IMG/VR virus record: IMGVR_UViG_3300040856_001532
Coordinates: 1-27,491 of that record
Origin: a virus
DNA: 27,491 nucleotides
Strand: one strand, 5' to 3'
Shown in pieces: positions 8,070 through 15,828 of the stretch. The stretch's first letter is position 1. Every line of letters begins with the position of its first letter. Below the pieces are notes generated by a model. The model did not search any database and was not told the origin of the DNA. It saw only the letters and a program-made list of their open reading frames with translations. The position numbers and the translations under genes are program-made.

Positions 8070-8947
8070 TAGTTGTACCCCACCATTTCAAAGCTAAAAG
8101 TAGCAGTGTTTGGGCTTGTGTAGCTTGGTGCTCTTAAGTTGTTAGGACTTGCATGTTGACCAAAAATATTTTGATCCGCTTCACTGTCCCATTTCATAAA
8201 GAACGGCTTACCATCTTTTACATGGTGCATATAGTCAATGTAGTTTACGTTAATGTCATCAAATGCAATGAAGTCAAAATCACCGCTTTGTGCATAACCA
8301 ATTTGCTTGCGTCTTGAGATTATGAATTGACCTGTGTTTGATTGGAAGTTAACAACCTCGTCAATATTGTTTGAGTTTGCAGGAGTAAAGCCAACGTTTG
8401 GCATCCTGTCAAATTCCCACGATTTACCCATGTAGATAGTGCCAATGTACAATTTAGAGTCAAAGTTAAGAGTTAGACGCTGCTTGCGACTTGATACAGT
8501 ATCAAATTTTTCACAGATGGTACGCAAGTCACCAATAGGTGTAAACGTTGCCACCACTTCCCAAACACCGTTAATCTCAACCTCAAGCGAGCCTACTAGA
8601 TTAGCTGTGCGCCCGTTATGAATAGCAATGCCAATGTAATCAAGTTCAATGTTAGCGGTTTGAGTAAACTCAATAACGACTGAGCCACTAGTTATTGATG
8701 GGCTGTATTGAGTATTGTCTCGATAGTCTAAGCAGTTAGAGAAAGGATAATTTGAATCCTCTTGCTGGCCGCTTGCAGTTGAAGTTAATATGGAGTTTCT
8801 AAAGCCTATAATGCTTTTGCAAATGCCGCCAGTGCCATCAATACCACCTTCGCCGCCTAGTACAAAAACATTATTGCTCATCGGTACCAACTCGGCACCT
8901 TGCACCGAGTCAGTAACTATCAAGTTGTTAAATAAGTTATCAGCCAT
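8069..8947 (-). CDS. Probable distal tail (Dit-like) or tail-tip protein
   Basis: This 292-residue protein lies directly downstream of the tape measure (8-bp overlap) and upstream of the hub, the standard position of distal tail proteins that cap the tube. Its sequence suggests an all-beta fold: a jelly-roll-like middle (residues about 85-175, IELDYIGIAIHNGR... to YIGTIYMGKSWEF) and a C-terminal part resembling the phage minor tail domain that ends with strands (TATFSFEMVGYN). No catalytic motif is visible. The assignment rests on gene order and fold impression. Confidence 0.55.
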   Translation of the reverse strand: MADNLFNNLIVTDSVQGAELVPMSNNVFVLGGEGGIDGTGGICKSIIGFRNSILTSTASGQQEDSNYPFSNCLDYRDNTQYSPSITSGSVVIEFTQTANIELDYIGIAIHNGRTANLVGSLEVEINGVWEVVATFTPIGDLRTICEKFDTVSSRKQRLTLNFDSKLYIGTIYMGKSWEFDRMPNVGFTPANSNNIDEVVNFQSNTGQFIISRRKQIGYAQSGDFDFIAFDDINVNYIDYMHHVKDGKPFFMKWDSEADQNIFGQHASPNNLRAPSYTSPNTATFSFEMVGYN

Positions 8948-11387
8948 TTATTAGTCCTGTGCGTTGCGCTTGAGTCTGCCCGCTGTTACTAGCTAGTATA
9001 ACATCATCATCGCTTTGCAGTAATTCGGTTAACTCCTGCTTAGTTAAATAGCCGCCACTCTCAAAGCCTCGTAAGTCAATAACTCTTCTCTGTGATTGGC
9101 TTTCGCTTGCCTGCGCCGAGCTTCTAGAGAATGCCGCGCTAGTTGACGGCGCACTAATGCTTGGCGTTGCTGTGCTGCCAGAGCTTGTGCCTTTTATAGT
9201 GCTAACCAGTGCCGCACCTTGAGCCGCTACCTGCGCCGCGAACCCTAAGTTAGCAGGGTATGGATTGTTTAAGGCTTTAGCTACACCAGCAGTTATATTA
9301 ATTATAGACTCTGCAATGGCAAATTTCTTTTGCGTCTTTTCAGACTGACTTCCAAACGCGCTAATCAATGAAAGTGCTGAATTAGCAAAGCCAGAATAGG
9401 CACTTATGCGAGCGTTTAAAGTTGCTTGATCTAATTGCTGCCTTCTTGCATTACCTTCTTCTGTTATTTGTGTCAGGGTATTTTCAAACTCTTGAGCTGC
9501 TAAAACCGCCTGCTCTCTTAGTAGAGTATCAGCTTCACTTTTTTGCTGATCGGTCAGTGATTTGTTTTCAGCAATAGATAACTGTCTGTCAGATATTGCT
9601 TGTAAACGCTGAACAAAAGCTTCTTGCTCCGTTTGCTTTTGCAATTCTATATCCATTAATAGTTGAGCTTGTGCACGTTCAAAATCAGACTTTTGCAAGT
9701 CGTTAGCGTCTTGGTAGTATTTCTGGTAAATGCCTTGTCTAGCTAGCAATGAGTTTTGAATTAACTGGTTTTCTCTTGTTAATTGTTCGGTTAGCGCGTT
9801 GCCAGAGTCAAAGCTAACAGATGGATTTGATTCTTTTTCTTGATCAAAAAATGAATCTAAGTCCCTACCTAGTGCTGCACCCGCCGCCTGATTTGGATTT
9901 GCAAACGCGCCTTTTGTGACTTGGCTTTTTGTTGATTCACCACCTATTGAGTTTTGGATTTTTAAAAACGCCTCTCTAGAGTTATCAGCTATACGCTGCA
10001 ATCTTCTAGCTTCCTCCTCCATGACTCTAATTCTATTTTGCGTTTTTGTTATCTGAAAAAGCGTAAGTTCGTCAGCGGCATTATACTCTTCACCTCTCAA
10101 CTTTGCTGATTTTGCAGCATTAGCTTGCTCAAGCTTTAATCTTTCAGCGTCAATCTTGGCTTGTTGTGCAAGCAGCTTGTCTTGATTTCTAACGTTAACT
10201 TCCGCCGCAGTTCGTAGTGAAATCGCTCGCTCTTTTTCCGCTCTTGTCTCTAGCCGCTCATTTAGCTTTCTAGTGCTTTCTGCGTACCTGTCATTTGCTG
10301 CAATTTGGTCATTGGTTGCTGTCAGCATTCTTTGCATAACTTCCAACCCAAGGAATATTGCACCGAATGGTAATGCAGCTTTTAACGCTCTAAGTGAGTA
10401 AGTTAAAGCTGTTGTTGCCGCCGCTGCGACACGGCTAACGCCAGCCATTGAGGCCAAAGCTGAGTTGTATCTAATCACCTGCGCCTGATTTGCTATAAAT
10501 GCAGCAGAGTTAGCAATTAGTGCCTTAGTCATATTTAAAATATAAGCAGTAGCACCGATTTGGATAAATACACCGATAACTTTAACGACTTCATCAATGT
10601 TTTCTGATAGTCCACGCAGTACGCCGTAAAGATTCTCTGATGCGCCAAGTGTCTCGTCTAGCTTACCGACATAAACTGTTAAAGCCGTGTTCACTTCTGT
10701 AAATCCGCTTGATACGTCTTTTGTAAACGTTAAAGACTTTTCATCTATGTTTTCTATCGCCTGTACAACTCTATCAGCGGTTAGTTTTCCTTCTGAGCCT
10801 AGCTTTTTAAGCTCACCAGTTGTCACTCCAAACTCTTTAGATAAAGCCCTCGTGATTGGTATTGATGCCTCTAGGATGGCTCTTAGTTCGTCACCTTGCA
10901 ATGCACCAGAGCCTAAACCTTGAGCAAACTGAACCATTACACTGGAGGTTTCCGCAGCGGTAGCCCCACCAGCCTTTAATGCCAGTGTTAGCTTTTCAGT
11001 GACATCAATTACACGCCCTTGTGAAACGCCAATTTCAGCAGTAGCTTGAGCTATCCTTGAGTAAGCCTCAGCAACCCCACCAAGGTCAACACCCGCCCTT
11101 TGCGCTATGCGTATAATCTCATCTTGAGCAAGACTGAACTCTTTTGATGTTGCAGTTGCAGACCTGAGCCTATTATTAACATTAATCCATGCGTCAGCGT
11201 ATTGAATGACTTTTGCAGTCGCTAAAGATGTAATAACGGCATTTGCAACAGATGACAATTGCATCATTGAGTTTGATGCCTTGTCAGCACTTGCGCCAAC
11301 TGATTGCACCGCCTTGTTAGTCTTTCCAGCTTCCGCCCTTGCACCACTGCCATCTAGGCGTATTCGGATAATTCTTTCATCAGCCAT
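8940..11387 (-). CDS. Tail tape measure protein
   Basis: An 815-residue protein that sets tail length and fills the tube before DNA ejection. Residues about 60-250 match the tape-measure N-terminal domain pattern (AEAYSRIAQATAEIG; LKAGGATAAETSSVMVQFAQ; GLGSGALQGDELRAILE; LKKLGSEGKLTADRV). Hydrophobic segments occupy about 265-355, and 360-700 is long, charged alpha-helix. At roughly 0.15 nm per residue the tail would be near 120 nm, an inference from the family rule. GGAGG precedes the start, and the gene overlaps the T reading frame by 8 bp, as usual for this cassette. Confidence 0.92.
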   Translation of the reverse strand: MADERIIRIRLDGSGARAEAGKTNKAVQSVGASADKASNSMMQLSSVANAVITSLATAKVIQYADAWINVNNRLRSATATSKEFSLAQDEIIRIAQRAGVDLGGVAEAYSRIAQATAEIGVSQGRVIDVTEKLTLALKAGGATAAETSSVMVQFAQGLGSGALQGDELRAILEASIPITRALSKEFGVTTGELKKLGSEGKLTADRVVQAIENIDEKSLTFTKDVSSGFTEVNTALTVYVGKLDETLGASENLYGVLRGLSENIDEVVKVIGVFIQIGATAYILNMTKALIANSAAFIANQAQVIRYNSALASMAGVSRVAAAATTALTYSLRALKAALPFGAIFLGLEVMQRMLTATNDQIAANDRYAESTRKLNERLETRAEKERAISLRTAAEVNVRNQDKLLAQQAKIDAERLKLEQANAAKSAKLRGEEYNAADELTLFQITKTQNRIRVMEEEARRLQRIADNSREAFLKIQNSIGGESTKSQVTKGAFANPNQAAGAALGRDLDSFFDQEKESNPSVSFDSGNALTEQLTRENQLIQNSLLARQGIYQKYYQDANDLQKSDFERAQAQLLMDIELQKQTEQEAFVQRLQAISDRQLSIAENKSLTDQQKSEADTLLREQAVLAAQEFENTLTQITEEGNARRQQLDQATLNARISAYSGFANSALSLISAFGSQSEKTQKKFAIAESIINITAGVAKALNNPYPANLGFAAQVAAQGAALVSTIKGTSSGSTATPSISAPSTSAAFSRSSAQASESQSQRRVIDLRGFESGGYLTKQELTELLQSDDDVILASNSGQTQAQRTGLING

Positions 11388-11655
11388 GTTTTTTGGCCTC
11401 CTGTTTCTGCTTTTCGTAAAACGCCTTTAAGTGCGCTTCGTCAATTTCAAAAATAATCTTTTCAAAGTAATCATGTTCGAATCCGTGTGAGCCATTATTT
11501 TTTATATAGTCAATTATTTGACTCTGCTTAATGTGTTGCGGGCTTGCCATCTGCCCCACCCTTTCGCGCTCTCTGTCTAATCTGTAAAAAGCACCAAGTA
11601 ATTCCTGCGTCTTTTCCGTGAGATTCGGCTTTTGTTTTTGTAATTGCTCGAGCAT
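11380..11655 (-). CDS. Tail assembly chaperone T region, expressed mainly as the -1 frameshift extension of G
   Basis: The 91-residue frame from ATG 11655 is the end of a longer open frame that begins at the slippery site 11745-11751 with no stop between. A -1 shift there joins 152 residues of G to 121 residues of this frame, giving a fusion of about 273 residues. G and G-T bind the tape measure and tube subunits during tail assembly and are absent from virions in the lambda system. The segment is charged and helical (RLDRERERV; EKQKQEAKKHG). Its own ATG has only a weak AAAGA site, so independent translation is doubtful. It overlaps the tape measure start by 8 bp. Confidence 0.75.
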   Translation of the reverse strand: MLEQLQKQKPNLTEKTQELLGAFYRLDRERERVGQMASPQHIKQSQIIDYIKNNGSHGFEHDYFEKIIFEIDEAHLKAFYEKQKQEAKKHG

Positions 11656-11738
11656 TTTCTTTAAATGCGGCGATAAATGCTTAACAGGTGTCCGCAGTAA
11701 AGTGTCTAAAGTCGCTTGATTGCCGCTTGAATCCCACG

Positions 11739-12200
11739 CTAGCGCTTTTTTAGCTCTTCTATAGCCTCTATTGCTTCATCAGCTAGATACGCGTATACAT
11801 CGCTTGCACCGTTGATTAAGGTTGGCACTAAAAAGTTTCTGTGATACTCATCAAGGAATATTTTACGGCACGTTTCACGGGTGAATTTTAATTCTTTGCC
11901 GCTTTCATCTTCTAAATATCCCCAGCCAGTAACACCATAATTACCAAGCCAATGAGCAAATAATAAGTTGTGGTCAACGTGTCGAGGCGGATTAAATCCG
12001 TAAACAGCTTTGCGCACTTCTTCCATTTGAATTTGCTGTTGATGCGTACCAACTCGCAACACATTGAAAAATAAATCTGCATTATCAGGAAAGGGATAAA
12101 TAGGAGCGCCATTTTTTAATTTATCAGCGCACTCTTTAAAGCATGATATCGAAGCGCTTACTTGCTCGTTTAATTCTTCTTTGCGTTTACGAAAAAACAT
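11739..12200 (-). CDS. Tail assembly chaperone G
   Basis: A 153-residue protein between the tail tube and tape measure genes, the fixed place of gpG-like chaperones. It has a basic N-terminus (MFFRKRKEEL), a mixed middle and a helical acidic end (LADEAIEAIEELKKR). Its last codons contain the frameshift heptamer that makes the G-T fusion. It should coat the tape measure and guide tube polymerisation in the cytoplasm. The start at ATG 12200 has only a weak GAG site. The 130-bp spacer upstream carries the divergent moron promoter at 12249-12303. Confidence 0.8.
   Translation of the reverse strand: MFFRKRKEELNEQVSASISCFKECADKLKNGAPIYPFPDNADLFFNVLRVGTHQQQIQMEEVRKAVYGFNPPRHVDHNLLFAHWLGNYGVTGWGYLEDESGKELKFTRETCRKIFLDEYHRNFLVPTLINGASDVYAYLADEAIEAIEELKKR
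11745..11751 (-). other. Programmed -1 ribosomal frameshift site A AAA AAG
   Basis: Four codons before the end of the G gene the minus strand reads CTA AAA AAG CGC TAG. The heptamer A-AAA-AAG is in the zero frame, exactly the X-XXY-YYZ form of strong bacterial -1 slippery sites. After the shift the frame continues GCG CTA GCG TGG GAT... without a stop through 11655 to 11380. I checked that codon starts at 11745 and 11655 are in phase. No long downstream hairpin is obvious. Confidence 0.85.
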
Positions 12201-12248
12201 ATTTCTACTCTTATTAATATCAATGCTTACATTCTAGCAAAATAAAAA

Positions 12249-12303
12249 GTTATATGCTTATAGCTAAATGTTATTTAGATTTATTGGTGCTAGGTGATAT
12301 GTT
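12249..12303 (+). promoter_or_regulatory. Moron promoter with GTTAT/ATAGC element
   Basis: The 26-bp element at 12249-12274 reads GTTAT, six bases, ATAGC, TAAAT, GTTAT. It ends 24 bp before a TATGTT -10 box (12298-12303), the same spacing as at 283-337, with a poor -35 (TTAGAT, 12275-12280). The gene starts 33 bp after the first -10 base. It transcribes rightward against the structural operon. Confidence 0.6.
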
Positions 12304-12330
12304 TAAGGTGTTTTCAAATGGAGAGTAAAA

Positions 12331-12516
12331 ATGATCGGGTTTATTTTATCTTGTTTATGGGTTATAGGTGCAAGCTTAGCTAATCACTATCTATACAATG
12401 ATGCTGCTTTAGGCGTTATGTTTTGGCCTGCAATAATGGTTAACGGTATGGTTTGTGGTTTATTGTATTTGGGTTTTAACGGCCTAAAAGTGTTTGAGTG
12501 TAAAGAAGCCCCATAA
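12331..12516 (+). CDS. Moron: 61-residue two-span membrane protein
   Basis: A rightward gene inserted in the leftward tail operon between the tube and G genes. The product has hydrophobic segments at about 2-20 and 28-48, with a short charged tail (FECKEAP). AATGGAGAG, 8 bp upstream of ATG, is the ribosome binding site. The last codons (GAA GCC CCA TAA) form the left arm of its own terminator. Small membrane proteins with private promoters in phage structural operons are often superinfection-exclusion or host-altering morons; that function is inferred from context only. Confidence 0.75.
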   Translation: MIGFILSCLWVIGASLANHYLYNDAALGVMFWPAIMVNGMVCGLLYLGFNGLKVFECKEAP

Positions 12517-12533
12517 TTGGGGCTTCCTTTTAT
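12505..12533 (+). terminator. Terminator shared by the 12331 moron and the tail tube gene
   Basis: GAAGCCCC, loop ATAATT, GGGGCTTC is an 8-bp perfect stem followed by CTTTTATT on the plus strand. The stop codon of the moron lies in the loop. The stem is symmetrical and could act in both directions between two convergent genes, although the minus-strand T-run is weaker. Confidence 0.75.
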
Positions 12534-13705
12534 TAGAAGCTTGAGAAAACTCGAATAGTTGTACCTGTTGCTGTGTTTTCTTCTGCGCTAATGTTTAGTG
12601 TTGAATTAGAGAATCCAGTTTCCATAGATTGCTCATGCTCAGATAAGTAAGCCTGCTCAACCTGAACAACCATAGATTTACCATCGCCCCAAACAATTTC
12701 AAATGCTAAGTCAACGCGTGAGCCTGCTAAATAAAGCTCCTCCCAGTAAGTCGAATCTGAGATAAAGTTTTTAGCCACAAATGATCCTGTGACAGCAAAT
12801 TGACGACCGCCTAAGCTATTGCGCTTACAACCAGCAGCGGCGCTTGATTGATAGCCGTTAGCGATTTCTAGGCTAGCAGATTTAAGCGAGCATTCAGCAG
12901 GGGCGCCATCAAGCCAGAATTTTTTGAATTGATTCTCTACGCCTGCCGCTTCGCTTGTGTCGTCCGCTGCATCGGTTTGACCTGCGATTGCTAGGCGGCT
13001 ATCTGTTGCAGTTTCCCACAAAATATTAGTCGTAGCAGTCATTAAATCAGATTCAGGCACTTCAAGCGTTAACGAGTCGATAAGTCCGTCAACAAAGTTA
13101 AAGTATGTAGTTTCGCCAGCAGCAGATTTGTCTAACTGTCTGCGCTGGCCTAAGAAGTAAGTCGGACTCAAGCCGTTTGCGTACTTTTTACTTGCCACTG
13201 TAATGCTTGCGCCAACCGCTTCGGTTGTTGCTGGAGCTGGGCTTAATGTAACAACGTCACCGACAACGTTAGAAACATGATAGGTGATATTATTTTCATC
13301 ATCAGTCGCGCCGCTGATAAACACAAAATCACCGATTGAAAGTAACGCATCAGCACCTGGGTATGTCACACCAGTAGCAGTGATTTCAACATCAGCGCCA
13401 GTGTAAGAATTATCATCAAGCTCAGAATGAATCGCAGCAACAAGTAAGTCTTTCGTTTGCTGGAATACCTCTGTCGATAACTCTGCCGCTTGTTCAGAGC
13501 TAGACTGGATATTTTGCTTGCCGTTTTGCGAGTTACTTAAAGTGTTTGAAGTTGTTGAGCTGATTGATTGCTTGGGTGCGCCGCCAACTCGCTTAACTTT
13601 AAAAAACTCTGGTGTCGCATCAACTGCGCCTTTTGTTGTTTGAGCTGATAAGTAGACGCTAATATCTTCGCCGACTAGCTCTCTATCTGTTACTGTAGTA
13701 GCCAT
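12533..13705 (-). CDS. Major tail tube protein
   Basis: The 390-residue product lies between the tail terminator candidate and the G/T chaperones, the expected place of the tube subunit. Residues 1-100 and 172-390 have the alternating beta pattern and composition of siphovirus tube proteins (TTKGAVDATPEFFKVKRVGGAPKQ; DGLIDSLTLEVPES; VTGSFVAKNFISDSTY). Residues about 101-172 look like an inserted small beta domain (GADVEITATGVTYPGADALL...ITVAS), which may decorate the outside of the tube. GAGGAAATT precedes the ATG as a strong ribosome binding site, fitting high expression. Confidence 0.8.
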   Translation of the reverse strand: MATTVTDRELVGEDISVYLSAQTTKGAVDATPEFFKVKRVGGAPKQSISSTTSNTLSNSQNGKQNIQSSSEQAAELSTEVFQQTKDLLVAAIHSELDDNSYTGADVEITATGVTYPGADALLSIGDFVFISGATDDENNITYHVSNVVGDVVTLSPAPATTEAVGASITVASKKYANGLSPTYFLGQRRQLDKSAAGETTYFNFVDGLIDSLTLEVPESDLMTATTNILWETATDSRLAIAGQTDAADDTSEAAGVENQFKKFWLDGAPAECSLKSASLEIANGYQSSAAAGCKRNSLGGRQFAVTGSFVAKNFISDSTYWEELYLAGSRVDLAFEIVWGDGKSMVVQVEQAYLSEHEQSMETGFSNSTLNISAEENTATGTTIRVFSSF

Positions 13706-14185
13706 TTATAGAATTTCCTCGTAGTAGCCGTTGACATTAACGTCAACTCTGTAAAATTTTGAATCTGTTAATTTACCAACAACATCAATAGTTGCTGTTT
13801 GTGTTTTGTACTCGTTGATCTCAACTTTTTCAAAAATGTTAAGTATCTCTGATACGGTTGTCATTATATCAGCTCTAGCAACTCTGTCAGAATTTGGAAC
13901 GTTTACCGAAACCGTGTGAACAAAGTATTGCCTAATGCATCGCCTTGTGTCGGCCGCTGTTTGTTGTCTTAAACCTAAAGCTGTCGATTGAATCAAGTGT
14001 TTTTTAGACTTTGTTGATTCAACGCCTCGATCAAGGTTTGCAACATCATCAACCGAATAACCGTCAGGCAAGTTGTTAGCAAGCCTTAACTGCATCGTTC
14101 TTGTTAAGCCTTTCGCATAGCTAACCCCATGCACATTGCTATCTATGAGTAAGTCTTGACCATTTGAAATAAACAGTGTTGTCAT
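13706..14185 (-). CDS. Probable tail terminator protein
   Basis: A 159-residue protein between the gp10-like connector and the tail tube, where siphoviruses place the ring protein that ends tube growth. It begins with a short strand, followed by mixed alpha/beta sequence with a helix at about 100-117 (RADIMTTVSEILNIFEKV) and paired strands near the end (YKTQTATIDVVGKL; FYRVDVNVNGYYEEIL). That ending resembles tail terminator folds. It overlaps the upstream gene by 4 bp and ends 1 bp before the tube start. Identity comes from gene order. Confidence 0.55.
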   Translation of the reverse strand: MTTLFISNGQDLLIDSNVHGVSYAKGLTRTMQLRLANNLPDGYSVDDVANLDRGVESTKSKKHLIQSTALGLRQQTAADTRRCIRQYFVHTVSVNVPNSDRVARADIMTTVSEILNIFEKVEINEYKTQTATIDVVGKLTDSKFYRVDVNVNGYYEEIL

Positions 14186-14562
14186 TTGTTAACCGCCGCT
14201 TGTATTGTTAAGCTTAGCGCCTTTGGTGGCGTTTGTTTAGAGTAACCAGTTTCCATGATTCTATAAGCGTAAGGTAAATTGTTTTGCACATAGATAGTCG
14301 GGTACTTAATAGGCTTTGCAGTTGCTATAACGCTGAATGCTGTGTTTATTGTTGAGTTGCCTGTTAAATCTTCGCTTTCCACCTCAGAACTATCAGGAGC
14401 GCCAACGCTTGCAATAAAATTAGCTCTTAACACACCTTTATCAACTGCCGCTTTTCTAACTAGCTCTTGTTCAATATATAAAGCAGTTTCGCGAGTCTCT
14501 TTATTAACTGCATCAGCTAAAAAGTCCGATACGTCAGCATTTAACTCGTTGCGCCCAGCCAT
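14182..14562 (-). CDS. HK97 gp10-like neck / tail completion protein
   Basis: This 126-residue protein shows features of the gp10-like family: a helical N-terminus, a central KGVLRANFIASVG (residues about 43-55, matching the D-[KT]-G-X-[LA]-R-X-[SN] motif) and an end with NLPYAYRIMETGYSKQTPPK (95-114), matching the Y-A-X2-[IV]-E-X-G hallmark. It is thought to join the head connector to the tail. It overlaps both neighbours by 1-4 bp, so it is part of a coupled block of connector genes from 15397 to 13706. Confidence 0.75.
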   Translation of the reverse strand: MAGRNELNADVSDFLADAVNKETRETALYIEQELVRKAAVDKGVLRANFIASVGAPDSSEVESEDLTGNSTINTAFSVIATAKPIKYPTIYVQNNLPYAYRIMETGYSKQTPPKALSLTIQAAVNK

Positions 14563-14915
14563 TAGATAACTACCCGCACAAAATAAGCAGCATCAGCCGC
14601 ATCACTCATCACTTGAACTATTTCACGGTCTGCACCGTCATAGCTGCAATAGTAGCTAACATCAAAGTCATCAGGCACAGGTGAAGCATCCATGATTACT
14701 AGGTAAATATCGCTCGCTGTAACTTCACCAAAAACATTTTCAGCAGTTTCAATGTCGATAGGTATAGCGCCAACAGTTTCACTGAATTTTGCTTCAGTGT
14801 CAGCAATTGGATCATAACCAATGTCTTTTTTAATAGTGAAGTCCACCTGAAAGTCAGCAAACTCATTAAAAAGCTCAACAGCTAAAGATTGGAATTCACT
14901 TTTAAACGTAGCCAT
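14562..14915 (-). CDS. Head-tail connector / stopper candidate
   Basis: A 117-residue acidic, beta-rich protein (VDFTIKK; IPIDIETAENVFGEVTASDIYLVIMDA; AAYFVRVVI). Its length, composition and location between the 160-residue connector and the gp10-like protein fit a stopper that closes the filled capsid. No motif identifies it on its own. It shares single-base overlaps with both neighbours. Confidence 0.55.
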   Translation of the reverse strand: MATFKSEFQSLAVELFNEFADFQVDFTIKKDIGYDPIADTEAKFSETVGAIPIDIETAENVFGEVTASDIYLVIMDASPVPDDFDVSYYCSYDGADREIVQVMSDAADAAYFVRVVI

Positions 14916-15397
14916 TAACTAATACCTCTAACCGCCATAAAGCCACTACCAGAAATGGTTGATACATCAAGGTAAGGCTTTAATAGTAGTTCTATTCGCG
15001 TTGTGTCGTAAATGTAGCCAGTTGTTGCGCCGTCACTGTAAATAGTTTCAGTCTCTAAAGCGCCAAGCTTTTTACGTTCTTTGGTAATGTTTGATTTATT
15101 TGCATCAGCAGGATTGATAAACAAAGTGCCTGTTAGTGATTGCCATGCAGCTTGAAAAGCCCCTTTTGAGATGTCTGGTATCTCTACCTCAGTTGTTGGC
15201 AGTGCCATTGGCTGAGTGCTGTTTAGCTTAGTGCCTTTAAACTCAAATGTTACATCAATATAATAAAGCGAGCTTTCAATCAGCGCCGCTTCAATCTGTG
15301 CATCCGTGTAGCTTGAGTAGTCGCGCGCTAACGCATCAGCTTGCGCCTTAAACTCTGCAAGTGTTAAGTAAGAATCTGTACCAACTGTGACAGCCAT
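14915..15397 (-). CDS. Head completion / adaptor protein (DnaT-like family candidate)
   Basis: The 160-residue product starts with TVGTDSYLTLAEFKAQADALARDYSSYTDAQIEAALIESSLYYID (residues 4-48). This pattern of 'SYLTLAEA..Y...R' plus helices is common in phage connector proteins that databases label DnaT-like ssDNA-binding. Helical segments continue at 75-95 (ISKGAFQAAWQSL). It is the first gene of the connector block and follows the divergent promoter region at 15430-15483. Role: binds the portal ring and receives the stopper (family knowledge). The label 'DnaT-like' should not be read as a replication role. Confidence 0.7.
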   Translation of the reverse strand: MAVTVGTDSYLTLAEFKAQADALARDYSSYTDAQIEAALIESSLYYIDVTFEFKGTKLNSTQPMALPTTEVEIPDISKGAFQAAWQSLTGTLFINPADANKSNITKERKKLGALETETIYSDGATTGYIYDTTRIELLLKPYLDVSTISGSGFMAVRGIS

Positions 15398-15428
15398 TAT
15401 CTAAGCCTATAATGTTTTTATTGCTTTT

Positions 15429-15483
15429 GATTATAGCTTATAGCTAAAGGTTATTAAACATTCAAATGATTATGGGCTATATT
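15429..15483 (+). promoter_or_regulatory. Moron promoter with ATAGC/GTTAT element
   Basis: The element ATAGCTAAAGGTTAT at 15440-15454, with an imperfect upstream half, ends 24 bp before a TATATT -10 box (15478-15483). The -35 position reads TAAACA. The start codon of the 15512 gene lies 34 bp after the first -10 base. It is back-to-back with the leftward connector promoter and uses the same element. Confidence 0.6.
15430..15465 (-). promoter_or_regulatory. Leftward promoter of the connector operon with operator inside
   Basis: On the minus strand, -35 TTGAAT (15465-15460) and -10 TATAAG (15442-15437) are separated by 17 bp. The 15-bp element ATAACCTTTAGCTAT (15454-15440) fills the spacer and overlaps the -10. 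A second -10 (TATAAT, 15435-15430) lies downstream. The same layout is found before the scaffold gene (22083-22117), which suggests repression of leftward transcription. Confidence 0.55.
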
Positions 15484-15511
15484 CGAGCTAGTTAAACAAG
15501 TGGAGATAGTT

Positions 15512-15715
15512 ATGAAAATTAAAATACTTTTACAGTCTTTAGCATTAACTGCTTTTTGCCTTTGGATGATTAGTAAGGCTTTTGAGCTTTTAGAATTTCA
15601 CGGAATGTTTCCGCTGTTAACTGCATTGATGGCTATTGCGGTAGTGTTTCTCTGTGGCGTTGCAGTTATTGACAGTCAAATAGACCATCAAGCTAATGAA
15701 AAAAGCCCCGATTAA
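15512..15715 (+). CDS. Moron: 67-residue two-span membrane protein
   Basis: ATG 15512 is preceded by TGGAGA with good spacing; an in-frame GTG at 15500 lies inside that ribosome binding site. The product has hydrophobic segments at about 5-23 and 33-53 and a charged end (IDSQIDHQANEKSPD). Its last codons (AAA AGC CCC GAT TAA) build the left arm and loop of its terminator. It resembles the 12331 moron in size, topology and organisation but not in sequence. A role in exclusion or membrane physiology is inferred only. Confidence 0.75.
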   Translation: MKIKILLQSLALTAFCLWMISKAFELLEFHGMFPLLTALMAIAVVFLCGVAVIDSQIDHQANEKSPD

Positions 15716-15726
15716 TGGGGTTTTTT
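15699..15726 (+). terminator. Rho-independent terminator of the 15512 gene
   Basis: AAAAAAGCCCC, loop GATTAAT, GGGGTTTTTT. The stem core and loop (AAAAGCCCCGATTAATGGGG, 15701-15720) are repeated exactly at 16666-16685. The stop codon of the gene is in the loop. Confidence 0.85.
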
Positions 15727-15754
15727 GCATTTTAGCTTATTGTTCATTGGCGCA

Positions 15755-15798
15755 ATAACCGAGTTTATCTTTATTTAAACTAAAACGTAGTGTAGTAT
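15755..15798 (+). promoter_or_regulatory. Promoter of the Rha-T5orf172 gene with degenerate element
   Basis: ATAAC at 15755-15759 and the partial half-site TTATC at 15765-15769 sit in the same register as in the other promoters: ATAAC starts 38 bp, and the element ends 24 bp, before the first base of the TAGTAT -10 (15793-15798). The -35 hexamer is TTTATT. The gene start is 36 bp after the first -10 base. Confidence 0.5.
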
Positions 15799-15828
15799 TA
15801 AGTTGTAATTAAATTGGAGATACCAAAC

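Noticed and set aside
12249-12300. Leftward promoter for the G gene in the same register as at 15430-15465
   Set aside because: A TATAAG box is present on the minus strand, but the hexamer 17 bp upstream (AATAAA) is not a -35, and no shift of one base improves it.
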